DNA from: Alkalihalophilus marmarensis DSM 21297
Lineage (GTDB): Bacteria > Bacillota > Bacilli > Bacillales > Bacillaceae_D
DNA: 64,000 nucleotides
Reading direction: 5' to 3'
Assembly: GCF_000474275.2 (NCBI RefSeq)
Contig: NZ_ATAE01000005.1
Coordinates: 62,001 to 126,000, forward strand
The notes below the pieces were generated by a model. The model ran no database searches. It worked only from the letters and a program-made list of their open reading frames with translations, and was not told where the DNA came from. Positions 54,529-62,676 of the stretch are shown piece by piece. The position numbers and the translations under genes are program-made. Positions within the stretch are counted from its first letter, which is position 1, and each line of letters starts with the position of its first letter.

Positions 54529-55461
54529 ATGAAATGGTCGGAGTTTAGTATCCATACGACAGAGGAAGCGGTAGAACCAGTGTGTAATATTTTGCATGAA
54601 GCAGGAGCGAGCGGAGTTGTGATTGAGGACCCGATTGACCTGATTAAAGACTGGGGTGTGCACTACGGCGAAATTTATCAACTTTCTCCTGATGATTACC
54701 CAGAAGACGGCGTCATTGTAAAAGCTTATTTTCCGGTGAACAGCTTTTTACTTGAGACCATTGATGAAGTAAAAGCATCAATAAACGGTTTAACAACATA
54801 TGAGATTGATCTTGGCCGCAATAGCGTTCAACTAGCAGAAGTGAACGAAGAAGACTGGGCTACTGCATGGAAGAAATACTATAAGCCTGTTAAAATCTCT
54901 AAATCCATTACAATCACACCAACATGGGAAGACTACACTCCTACAGAAGATGAAATGATCATTGAACTTGACCCGGGTATGGCCTTTGGAACAGGAACTC
55001 ATCCAACAACCGTTCTTTGTATTCAAGCATTGGAAAGTGTCATGCAGGGCGGGGAAGAAGTCATTGATGTAGGGACAGGCTCAGGTGTATTAAGTATCGC
55101 TGCGGCAAAGCTGGGCGCAAAACGTGTAATCGGCCTAGATTTGGATCAAGTAGCGGTAGATAGTGCTGCATTAAATGTAGAGTTAAATCAGGTACATGAT
55201 ACCGTAACAGTTCGTCAAGGCAACCTGCTTGAGCAAATTGATGGAAGCTATGATTTAGTAGTTGCCAATATTTTAGCGGAAGTGATTGTTCAATTTGTTC
55301 AAGATGCGGCAGCGATTCTTAAACCAGGCGGTGCTTTTATTACATCTGGAATCATTAAGCGTAAAAAACAAGAAGTAAAAGATTCTTTAGTTTCTGCTGG
55401 CTTTACCATTGATGAAGTGATTGAAATGGATGACTGGGTAGCCATCATTGCTAGGAAATAA
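54529..55461 (+). CDS. prmA: Ribosomal protein L11 methyltransferase
   Basis: A 310-aa SAM-dependent enzyme that trimethylates L11 lysines. N-terminal substrate-recognition domain ([18 protein letters not shown]) and catalytic part with [35 protein letters not shown] and NILAEVI, all standard. It follows dnaJ, as in B. subtilis (yqeT). Confidence 0.96.
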   Translation: MKWSEFSIHTTEEAVEPVCNILHEAGASGVVIEDPIDLIKDWGVHYGEIYQLSPDDYPEDGVIVKAYFPVNSFLLETIDEVKASINGLTTYEIDLGRNSVQLAEVNEEDWATAWKKYYKPVKISKSITITPTWEDYTPTEDEMIIELDPGMAFGTGTHPTTVLCIQALESVMQGGEEVIDVGTGSGVLSIAAAKLGAKRVIGLDLDQVAVDSAALNVELNQVHDTVTVRQGNLLEQIDGSYDLVVANILAEVIVQFVQDAAAILKPGGAFITSGIIKRKKQEVKDSLVSAGFTIDEVIEMDDWVAIIARK

Positions 55462-55489
55462 CCACTGCTATTAAAGTGAGGACGATACA

Positions 55490-56242
55490 ATGCAACGTTA
55501 TTTTGTCTCAGAAGATCAATTAAATGGCTCAACTGTTACCATTACTGGTGATGATGTCAAACATATTGCCAGAGTGATGCGAATGCAAGAGGGCGAAGAG
55601 ATCATTGTTTCAAATAATGCAGGAAGAACGGTGCTAGCTAAGCTCAAGAAATTGAGTGAAAGTGACATCCAAGCTGAAGTATTAGAAGAGCTGGATCCAA
55701 AGACAGAATTACCCATTAAGGTAACAGTTGCGCAAGGACTGCCTAAAGGTGATAAACTAGAGTTAATTACACAAAAAGGAACGGAGCTCGGTGTCAGCTG
55801 CTTTCAGCCCTTTCAAGCCTCACGCTCGATCGTAAAATGGGATATGAAAAAGTCAAAAAAGAAAGTTGAACGCCTTGAGAAGATTGCAAAAGAAGCGGCT
55901 GAGCAGTCATACCGAGAAATCATTCCTACTATCAAGGAAGCAGCTTCTTTTACCCAGCTCTTAGAAACGATTGAAGGCTACACGCATACTATTGTAGCTT
56001 ATGAAGAGAGCGCAAAGACGGGTGAGGCAAGTAATCTGCACAACGTTTTGAACCAGGTAAAGTCAGGGGACTCCGTGTTAATCGTCATTGGTCCAGAAGG
56101 CGGATTAACAGAAGAAGAGGTAAGTGAACTTGAAGGGAAAGGCGCCGTATTATGCGGGCTTGGTCCTAGAATCATTCGAACAGAAACAGCCCCGCTTTAT
56201 GTGATGGCGGCTATTTCTTATCATTTAGAATTAATGAGGTGA
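55490..56242 (+). CDS. rsmE: 16S rRNA m3U1498 methyltransferase RsmE
   Basis: A 250-aa SPOUT-class enzyme. N-terminal PUA-like part (MQRYFVSEDQ, GDDVKHIARVMRMQEGEEI) and SPOUT core with QGLPKGDKLELITQKGTELGV, VIGPEGGLTEEEV and LGPRIIRTETAPLYVMAAISY, the knotted SAM site. The stop overlaps the Shine-Dalgarno of mtaB. Confidence 0.95.
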   Translation: MQRYFVSEDQLNGSTVTITGDDVKHIARVMRMQEGEEIIVSNNAGRTVLAKLKKLSESDIQAEVLEELDPKTELPIKVTVAQGLPKGDKLELITQKGTELGVSCFQPFQASRSIVKWDMKKSKKKVERLEKIAKEAAEQSYREIIPTIKEAASFTQLLETIEGYTHTIVAYEESAKTGEASNLHNVLNQVKSGDSVLIVIGPEGGLTEEEVSELEGKGAVLCGLGPRIIRTETAPLYVMAAISYHLELMR

Positions 56243-56247
56243 AGATA

Positions 56248-57597
56248 ATGCCTACTGTGGCTTTTCATACATTAGGTTGTAAAGTAAATCATTATGAAAC
56301 AGAAGCAATTTGGCAGCTGTTTAAACAAGAAGGTTACGAGAAAGTAGAGTATGAGCAAACATCCGACGTCTACGTTATTAACACCTGTACTGTAACCAAT
56401 ACAGGCGATAAAAAAAGCCGTCAAGTGATTCGTCGAGCGATTCGTAAAAATCCAGACGCGGTGATTTGTGTAACAGGTTGTTATGCTCAAACCTCTCCGG
56501 CTGAAATTATGGCTATTCCTGGGGTTGATATTGTAGTCGGGACACAAGACCGTACGAAAATGATCGGCTACATTGAGCAGTTCAAAAAAGAGCGTGAGCC
56601 GATCAATGGGGTAGGAAACATTATGAAGTCTCGTGTATATGAGGAACTTGATGTCCCGGCATTTACCGATCGTACTCGTGCTTCTTTAAAAATCCAAGAG
56701 GGCTGTAACAATTTCTGTACCTTCTGTATCATCCCTTGGGCGCGCGGCCTTATGCGTTCACGTGACCCGAAAGATGTGATTAAACAAGCAACTCAGCTTG
56801 TAGAAGCAGGATACAAAGAAATTGTTCTCACTGGAATTCATACAGGCGGCTATGGCGAGGATCTAAAGGATTACAGCCTTGCTCGTCTCCTAGAAGATTT
56901 AGAGCAGGTAGATGGCTTAAAACGTATTCGTATCTCATCAATTGAGGCTAGTCAATTAACAGATGAAGTGATTGAGGTGATTGATCGCTCTGAAAAAGTC
57001 GTACGTCACTTACACATTCCGCTACAATCAGGTTCAAATACAGTTCTTAAGCGTATGCGCCGTAAATACACAATGGAATTCTTTGCTGAACGTCTTGATC
57101 GTTTGAAAGAAGTGCTTCCAGGTCTTGCCGTTACATCAGATGTAATTGTTGGTTTCCCTGGTGAGACAGAAGAAGAGTTCCAAGAAACATTTGATTTTAT
57201 TGCAAAGCATAAATTCAGTGAGCTTCATGTCTTCCCGTATTCAAAACGTACAGGGACACCAGCAGCACGTATGGATGACCAAATTGATGAAGAAGTAAAG
57301 AATGAACGTGTACACCGTTTAATTGAACTTTCCAATCAATTAGCAAAAGAATATGCTTCTCAATTTGAAGGAGAGGTTCTTGAAGTGATTCCGGAAGAAC
57401 GTGATAAAGAGAATCCTGAGAGCGGTTTGTATATTGGTTATACCGATAATTACTTAAAAGTAAAAGTGAAAGCAACGGATGAGATGATCGGTAAGATCGT
57501 TAAAGTAAAAATTGCAAAAGCCGGATACCCTTATAACGAAGGTGAATTTGTCCGGGTCTTAGATGATGCCGAGATAAAGCAAGCGGTAAACGGATAA
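56248..57597 (+). CDS. mtaB: tRNA (t6A37) methylthiotransferase MtaB
   Basis: A 449-aa radical SAM methylthiotransferase that turns t6A37 into ms2t6A in ANN-decoding tRNAs. UPF0004 domain with LGCKVNHYETEA and NTCTVTN, CVTGCYAQ; radical SAM motif CNNFCTFCIIPWARG (about 150-165); C-terminal TRAM domain. ATG 56248 has GAGGTGAAGATA upstream. Last gene of the heat-shock operon, with a terminator after it. Confidence 0.96.
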   Translation: MPTVAFHTLGCKVNHYETEAIWQLFKQEGYEKVEYEQTSDVYVINTCTVTNTGDKKSRQVIRRAIRKNPDAVICVTGCYAQTSPAEIMAIPGVDIVVGTQDRTKMIGYIEQFKKEREPINGVGNIMKSRVYEELDVPAFTDRTRASLKIQEGCNNFCTFCIIPWARGLMRSRDPKDVIKQATQLVEAGYKEIVLTGIHTGGYGEDLKDYSLARLLEDLEQVDGLKRIRISSIEASQLTDEVIEVIDRSEKVVRHLHIPLQSGSNTVLKRMRRKYTMEFFAERLDRLKEVLPGLAVTSDVIVGFPGETEEEFQETFDFIAKHKFSELHVFPYSKRTGTPAARMDDQIDEEVKNERVHRLIELSNQLAKEYASQFEGEVLEVIPEERDKENPESGLYIGYTDNYLKVKVKATDEMIGKIVKVKIAKAGYPYNEGEFVRVLDDAEIKQAVNG

Positions 57598-57610
57598 CGT
57601 AGGGAAGGAT

Positions 57611-57637
57611 AAGACCATGAGGGATCATGGTCTTTTT
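57611..57637 (+). terminator. Terminator of the hrcA-mtaB operon
   Basis: AAGACCATGA pairs with TCATGGTCTT, 4-nt loop, then TTTCTT. It lies 14 bp after mtaB. Confidence 0.9.
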
Positions 57638-58081
57638 CTTATGAGTGGAGGGAAAGATTCCCTAGTTTAGATGCCAACTGGCGCAATACTCATCACGGTC
57701 TATATAATAGAGACTGACTATGACACATATTACTACTGAAACGGTGCAATTACTGAGCTTTGTAGCTATTACGTGTACAAAGAATACAATAACGCCTTGG
57801 ACCGACGCAATTATGAATGAAAGCAACACAATAAGACCTTACATCGGCACAATCATAAAATGGCAGCAATTTTAAATGCTTTCTAGCCAGCGTCTAAAGA
57901 GGTAATCGCTTCCAATAGAATGTCATATAAGGCTCTTATCTATGGTTATTTAGAAGCTTTCATCCATTTCAGGATACATATTTAGCATTTGTGTAAAAAT
58001 AAGCTCGTCTAATTAGAACTTTTATGCTACGATAATAAAGAGGTACGTACAACTAATGTTAAAGAAAAGAGGCGCTGTAAA
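57638..58081. other. Gene-poor spacer between mtaB and deoC
   Basis: About 440 bp with no ORF that has a ribosome site and no hairpin of note. A TATAAT near 57703-57708 lacks a clear -35. GATAAT at 58031-58036 could be the deoC -10. The stretch may hold a decayed gene, but no similarity could be named. Confidence 0.4.
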
Positions 58082-58756
58082 ATGAGTCAATCAATTGCTA
58101 ATTTAATCGATCACACAGCTTTAAAAGCGGATACAACAAAAGAACAAATTCTAACTCTTTGTGCTGAGGCAAAAGAATATAAGTTTGCATCAGTATGTGT
58201 AAACCCAACTTGGGTAGCGCTTGCAGCAGAGCAGTTAAAAGATGCAGAAGGTGTAGAAGTTTGTACGGTTATTGGCTTCCCCCTAGGTGCAAGTACTCCA
58301 GAAGTTAAAGCATTTGAAACGAAAAATGCGATTGAAAATGGTGCAACTGAAGTCGATATGGTGATTAATATCGCAGCACTTAAAGACAAAGATAATGAGC
58401 TTGTAGAGCGTGACATTCGTGCTGTTGTAGAAGCGGCGAAAGGGAAAGCTTTAACGAAAGTAATTATTGAGTCTTGTCTACTATCGGAAGAAGAAAAAAT
58501 CCGTGCTTGTGAACTTTCTGTCAAAGCAGGCGCTGACTTTGTTAAAACATCAACTGGTTTTTCAACAGGTGGTGCTACAGTTGAAGATATCGCTCTAATG
58601 CGTAAGGTTGTAGGTCCAGAGCTAGGCGTGAAAGCTTCAGGCGGCGTTCGTGACCTTGAAGGAGCGCGTGCAATGGTTGATGCTGGTGCCACTAGAATTG
58701 GAGCAAGTGCCGGCGTTTCTATTGTGAACGGTGAAAAGTCTAACTCAGACTACTAA
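58082..58756 (+). CDS. deoC: Deoxyribose-phosphate aldolase
   Basis: A 224-aa class I aldolase that splits 2-deoxyribose 5-phosphate to glyceraldehyde 3-phosphate and acetaldehyde in deoxynucleoside catabolism. [27 protein letters not shown], the Schiff-base Lys in [13 protein letters not shown] (about 152-155) and [12 protein letters not shown] are present. It is alone here, without the nupC and pdp genes that accompany dra in B. subtilis. Confidence 0.96.
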   Translation: MSQSIANLIDHTALKADTTKEQILTLCAEAKEYKFASVCVNPTWVALAAEQLKDAEGVEVCTVIGFPLGASTPEVKAFETKNAIENGATEVDMVINIAALKDKDNELVERDIRAVVEAAKGKALTKVIIESCLLSEEEKIRACELSVKAGADFVKTSTGFSTGGATVEDIALMRKVVGPELGVKASGGVRDLEGARAMVDAGATRIGASAGVSIVNGEKSNSDY

Positions 58757-58775
58757 ATTCTGTATAAAAACATGT

Positions 58776-58811
58776 AAGCAGACAACTGGGATACTCGGTT
58801 GTCTGCTTTTT
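58776..58811 (+). terminator. Terminator after deoC
   Basis: An 11-bp stem (AAGCAGACAAC with GTTGTCTGCTT), 11-nt loop, then a T run. Confidence 0.93.
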
Positions 58812-58938
58812 ATTTTGTTAAAGGATAGGTCTAATTGAGGAATGTAGCACGTTTGTTTAATTCTTAACATATTCTCCCAATAAGTAGGGTATATGTATGA
58901 CAAGACAATGTTTCTACAACTTGGGAGGAGTGTTCAAC

Positions 58939-59667
58939 ATGAATCGATCTTTAGCCTTTTTTAACGCAGCTGCATTGATTACCGTATTAATCGTAAACTA
59001 TTTATCTAATGCCCTGCCAATCAACGGTCAAACAGCAGGTGAGATATCAGACCGCCTGAACGTAATGTTTACACCGGCTGGATATGTATTCTCTATTTGG
59101 GGACTTATTTATTTATTGCTTGTCATTTGGGTAGGGGCGCAGTTCTTTCCTAAAACGAAAAACAATCTAGTCTATGAAAAAGTGGGATTATGGTTTGTCA
59201 TCAGCTGTGTATTTAATATAGCTTGGCTGCTGCTGTTCCATTATGAGTTCTTCAATCTGACGATGGTGGCGATGGCTGCACTTCTTATAAGCTTGATTGT
59301 GATTTACATTCGGATGGATGGAGTGAAGGGTCCTTCAAAATTTAGAGTTCCTTTTTCTGTCTATCTAGGGTGGGTGTCTGTAGCTACGATTGTTAATGTG
59401 GGGATTGTCCTTACGGTTAATAATGTAAGCACCTTTGGTATTGCACCCGAAGTGTGGACAGCTATTTTATTAGTGGTAGGTACGGCTCTTGCGATCTGGT
59501 TTATGACCTATAATAATGATGTGATCTATCCAATGGTATTCATCTGGGCGTTTATCGGTATTGCTGTTGAGCGATCTGAATATCTAATCATCGTTTATAC
59601 AGCATGGGCAATGGTTGGTCTTATTGCAGTACTAATTATTGTTCAATTCTTTAGAAGAAGATCTTAG
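58939..59667 (+). CDS. TspO/MBR-like tryptophan-rich membrane protein
   Basis: A 242-aa membrane protein with about seven hydrophobic segments. MFTPAGYVFSIWGLIYLLLV (about 44-63) and CVFNIAWLLLFHYEFFNLTMVAM resemble the TspO/MBR family, but it is longer than classic TspO (about 160 aa). ATG 58939 has GGGAGGAG upstream, which rules out the earlier reading from 58897. Ligand unknown; family members bind porphyrins or transport small molecules. Monocistronic. Confidence 0.65.
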   Translation: MNRSLAFFNAAALITVLIVNYLSNALPINGQTAGEISDRLNVMFTPAGYVFSIWGLIYLLLVIWVGAQFFPKTKNNLVYEKVGLWFVISCVFNIAWLLLFHYEFFNLTMVAMAALLISLIVIYIRMDGVKGPSKFRVPFSVYLGWVSVATIVNVGIVLTVNNVSTFGIAPEVWTAILLVVGTALAIWFMTYNNDVIYPMVFIWAFIGIAVERSEYLIIVYTAWAMVGLIAVLIIVQFFRRRS

Positions 59668-59691
59668 TTACTTAACACAATTAAAACTTTT

Positions 59692-59745
59692 GAAACTGCA
59701 CCCCAGTTGTTAGACATGACTAATAATTGGGAGTGTAGTTTTTAT
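59692..59745 (+). terminator. Terminator after the TspO-like gene
   Basis: A long imperfect hairpin, GAAACTGCACCCCAGTTGTT against AATAATTGGGAGTGTAGTTT, with TTTTTAT after it. Confidence 0.7.
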
Positions 59746-59891
59746 ATTCAGGAAGGTGATTCAACCATACATGATTGAATTGCCTTTTTTTTCTATCTAT
59801 TTCATTTACACTTGAGCTTTAATGCGTTAAACTGAATTAAATTTCGTCAAACTAAATGTACCTTTATAAGAGCTAAGAAGAGGTGTTAACA

Positions 59892-60866
59892 TTGAAGGCT
59901 ATTTTAATTGGACTGCTTGCATCGGTATTCTTTTCACTTACCTTTATTTTAAACCGATCAATGGAGCTTGAGGGGGGAAGCTGGTATTGGAGCGCATCAC
60001 TGCGTTTCTTTTTTATGGTGCCTTTTCTGCTCTTGATTGTGTGGCTGAGAGGAGGCCTAGCTGATTTATTTAAAGAAATGAAAAAGAATCCACGTGAATG
60101 GTTTATTTGGAGCTTTTTTGGGTTTGTGGTGTTTTATGCTCCGATTACGTATGCTGCCGGCTTCGGACCAGGATGGTTAATTGCAGGAACATGGCAAACA
60201 ACGATTGTAGCGGGACTCCTTTTAGCTCCGCTATTCTATGAAACGATCCGGACGACAGACGGGGTTGTACGCAAACGTCAAAAGATATTACTTCATTCTT
60301 TATGGCCTTCTGTCATTATATTATCAGGGGTATTTTTTGTTCAGCTTGAACAGAGTTCTGGAGTGTCTGCTCTTATTTTACTAGGAAGCGTTATCCCTGT
60401 TGTGATTGCAGCTTTTGCTTATCCTCTTGGGAATAGAAAGATGCTTGAGCTCGTTGATGGTTCAATTGACACATTTCAACGTGTACTTGGTATGACATTA
60501 ATGAGTCTTCCTTGGTGGGTGTTACTCGCCGGCTATGGCTTTATAGCAGAAGGTCTTCCGAGCCAGAGTCAGGTAACGCAGTCATTTATCGTAGCTTTGT
60601 CCTCAGGGATTATAGCGACTGTCCTATTTTTCTTTGCAACCAATCTAGTTAGACATGAGCCGCAAAAATTGGCAGCTGTAGAAGCGACACAGTCCGGTTC
60701 AGTTGTCTTTGCTTTTTTAGGAGAGTTATTGTTACTCGGAGGAGCATTCCCATCAATAGTTGGGTTATTCGGGTTGCTAACCATTGTCACCGGCATGATT
60801 ATTCATAGTTTTCATTCAAGAGGAGAACCTAAACATGCCAAAACGGCATCTGCAAAGTCCGTTTAA
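59892..60866 (+). CDS. DMT-superfamily multidrug resistance efflux transporter
   Basis: A 324-aa protein with about ten membrane helices. FSLTFILNRSMELEGGSWYWSASLRFFFMVP is the opening of the EmrE-type multidrug resistance efflux family of the DMT superfamily, and a second repeat ends GAFPSIVGLFGLLTIVTGMI. The TTG at 59892 is taken as start since GAGGTG lies six bases upstream; GTG 59883 sits within that site. Substrate unknown. Confidence 0.75.
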   Translation: MKAILIGLLASVFFSLTFILNRSMELEGGSWYWSASLRFFFMVPFLLLIVWLRGGLADLFKEMKKNPREWFIWSFFGFVVFYAPITYAAGFGPGWLIAGTWQTTIVAGLLLAPLFYETIRTTDGVVRKRQKILLHSLWPSVIILSGVFFVQLEQSSGVSALILLGSVIPVVIAAFAYPLGNRKMLELVDGSIDTFQRVLGMTLMSLPWWVLLAGYGFIAEGLPSQSQVTQSFIVALSSGIIATVLFFFATNLVRHEPQKLAAVEATQSGSVVFAFLGELLLLGGAFPSIVGLFGLLTIVTGMIIHSFHSRGEPKHAKTASAKSV

Positions 60867-60943
60867 TTAGATCCTGTCTTCTTTACAACATAACCAGAGT
60901 TAGTTATGATACCCCTATAGGTAGTTTGAAGGGTGGTAATAAT

Positions 60944-61621
60944 ATGAATGAGGTGTGGTCGGTCGGCCCTTTTATTGTTAGACAATCATGGGTCGCCCTC
61001 ATCGTCATTGTTTTACTCGGCTATTATTTAGCTAATCAATTTTTTTATGAGATGATGAATGGTACAAAGAAAGATTCTGAAGTTTTTTGGAATGGTTTTT
61101 TTGCCTTTTTTGTTACGTTTCAATTTTCTAAGTTAATTTTAAATCCTGCAGTGGCAATTGGTGACCCTATCGCCGTATTAGCGACCCCAAGCGGGGCAAA
61201 TGAATGGATGCTCGCTTGGGTTGTGATGTGTGTCTATTTATGGTGGAGTACGAAAGAGGATGTTGCACTAAATACTACCGTCTTTATAAAAATAGCAGGT
61301 ACCTATTTAATCATTGAGATAATGTATTATGCAGTCTTTCCATTCAATACGATGGAGGGAATAGTGCGTACAAATGTGATCTTAATGGGAATTAATACAT
61401 TAGCTCTGTTGTTTATCTATATACAATCCAAACGGCAAGAGACGCATACTCGTATGCTAGGGCAGTTCCTCATTTTATTTGGATTGATAAAGGGCCTGCT
61501 TTCTTTTTTTATCCCTATAAGAATGCTTGATTATTCTGTTCCAAGCTGGTTTTACTTTATGTATTTTATTGCTGGATTAATCATTTTATCAAACGAAACA
61601 AAGCGCAAGGAGGTATCCTAA
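60944..61621 (+). CDS. Multi-helix membrane protein of unknown function
   Basis: A 225-aa protein with about seven hydrophobic segments. The start VGPFIVRQSWVALIVIVLLGYYLA loosely recalls the Lgt prolipoprotein transferase opening, but the Lgt active-site motif is not evident. ATG 60944 has GAAGGGTGG upstream. A TlpA-type thioredoxin follows two bases after the stop, so the pair is probably one operon and may act together in redox chemistry at the membrane. Function not known. Confidence 0.6.
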   Translation: MNEVWSVGPFIVRQSWVALIVIVLLGYYLANQFFYEMMNGTKKDSEVFWNGFFAFFVTFQFSKLILNPAVAIGDPIAVLATPSGANEWMLAWVVMCVYLWWSTKEDVALNTTVFIKIAGTYLIIEIMYYAVFPFNTMEGIVRTNVILMGINTLALLFIYIQSKRQETHTRMLGQFLILFGLIKGLLSFFIPIRMLDYSVPSWFYFMYFIAGLIILSNETKRKEVS

Positions 61622-61622
61622 G

Positions 61623-62138
61623 ATGCGTGCCAAACTAGTTTTACTTATCATGACAGGGTTCCTTGCATTTGGAGTGTTTGATTCTATAACGAGTGAATCT
61701 TCTTTAAGCAAAGAGAAAACAGGGGACGGGGATTCCGGCTATGCACCAGATTTTACATTGGAAACGTTAACTGGTGACAAGCTTTCTTTATCAGATTTTA
61801 GAGGAGAGCCGGTCATGATTAATTTCTGGGCTACATGGTGCCCTCCATGCCGAGCTGAGATGCCCGATATGGAGAGGTTTTATCAAGAGACTGATATCGT
61901 TATCTTAGCAGTCAACCAAACAGGTTCTGAAGCATCGGTTGCGGGTGTTCAATCATTTACGGAGGAATTAAACTTAACCTTCCCGATCCTTTTAGATGAA
62001 AAAGGGGAAGCTGCCTCGCTTTATAGTGTCCAGCCCCTGCCAACGTCTGTTTTCATTAACCGTGACGGAGAAGTCCATCATGTACAGGTTGGTGCGATGA
62101 ATAAAGAAATGATGGAGCGGGTGTTAGCTGAGCTTTAG
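61623..62138 (+). CDS. TlpA/ResA-like thiol-disulfide oxidoreductase
   Basis: A 171-aa extracytoplasmic thioredoxin. An N-terminal membrane anchor (about 3-19) is followed by APDFTLETLTGDKLSLSDFRG, FWATWCPPCRAEMPDME with the CPPC active site (about 73-76) and PLPTSVFINRDGEV with the cis-Pro. It likely reduces disulfides outside the membrane, as ResA does in cytochrome c maturation. The upstream membrane protein may hand it electrons, in the manner of CcdA. Start has AAGGAGG. Confidence 0.9.
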   Translation: MRAKLVLLIMTGFLAFGVFDSITSESSLSKEKTGDGDSGYAPDFTLETLTGDKLSLSDFRGEPVMINFWATWCPPCRAEMPDMERFYQETDIVILAVNQTGSEASVAGVQSFTEELNLTFPILLDEKGEAASLYSVQPLPTSVFINRDGEVHHVQVGAMNKEMMERVLAEL

Positions 62139-62234
62139 TAAAAATGGGTGTTCGTGTACAATTTTTCTAGAATCGGTTAGAATAGAATATAGAAAGAATA
62201 CAGCAAAACCTTTAGTTGAAGGGGGTTGGAATAG

Positions 62235-62495
62235 ATGGAATACACTCAAGAAATGAAAAATCGCTTAAAAAGAATTGAAGGTCAGGTACGAGGTGTATTA
62301 CGCCTCATGGAAGAAGGCCAAGATTGTAAATCAGTGATTACACAAATGTCTGCAACAAAATCAGCTATGGACCGTGCCATGGCATTTGTCATTGCCAAAA
62401 ACATGCAGCAATGTATCCTTGATCAAGTGGAAAAAGGTGAAGATGCTGATCAAGTGGTAGAAGAAGCCATTCAACTGTTAGTAAAAAGCAGATAA
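62235..62495 (+). CDS. cstR: CstR-type persulfide-sensing repressor (CsoR/FrmR family)
   Basis: An 86-aa all-helical repressor of the CsoR family (MKNRLKRIEGQVRGVLRLMEEGQDC). Only two conserved thiols are kept, Cys31 and Cys60; the His of the copper-binding Cys-His-Cys set is replaced by Asn56. That pattern marks CstR, which in S. aureus forms inter-thiol tri- or tetrasulfide links with persulfides and leaves DNA. The next gene is a CstB homologue, which supports the call. Start has GAAGGGGG upstream. Confidence 0.88.
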   Translation: MEYTQEMKNRLKRIEGQVRGVLRLMEEGQDCKSVITQMSATKSAMDRAMAFVIAKNMQQCILDQVEKGEDADQVVEEAIQLLVKSR

Positions 62496-62514
62496 TTAAT
62501 TCAATACAATAACC

Positions 62515-62547
62515 AACCCCCTTCAGTTGTAAGAAGGGGGTTTTTTT
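62515..62547 (+). terminator. Terminator after cstR
   Basis: AACCCCCTT pairs with AAGGGGGTT, 10-nt loop, then TTTTT. The 62550-62676 spacer up to cstB also holds ACGGT-N9-ACCGT (62644-62662), abutting the cstB ribosome site. Confidence 0.93.
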
Positions 62548-62676
62548 AGGTTGGTTAGAATGTTAATCTACTTAAATAATTAAGAACTAAAGAATACCTC
62601 TAGCCGAACTTAGGATTAACTCTCATGAAAACGGGGAACATAAACGGTAGACTATAAACCGTAGGAGGTATATTTT

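Noticed and set aside
58111-58692. 193-codon open frame on the minus strand inside deoC
   Set aside because: Fully antisense to a clear deoC; low-complexity Ser/Ala-rich translation, the usual shadow of a codon-biased gene.
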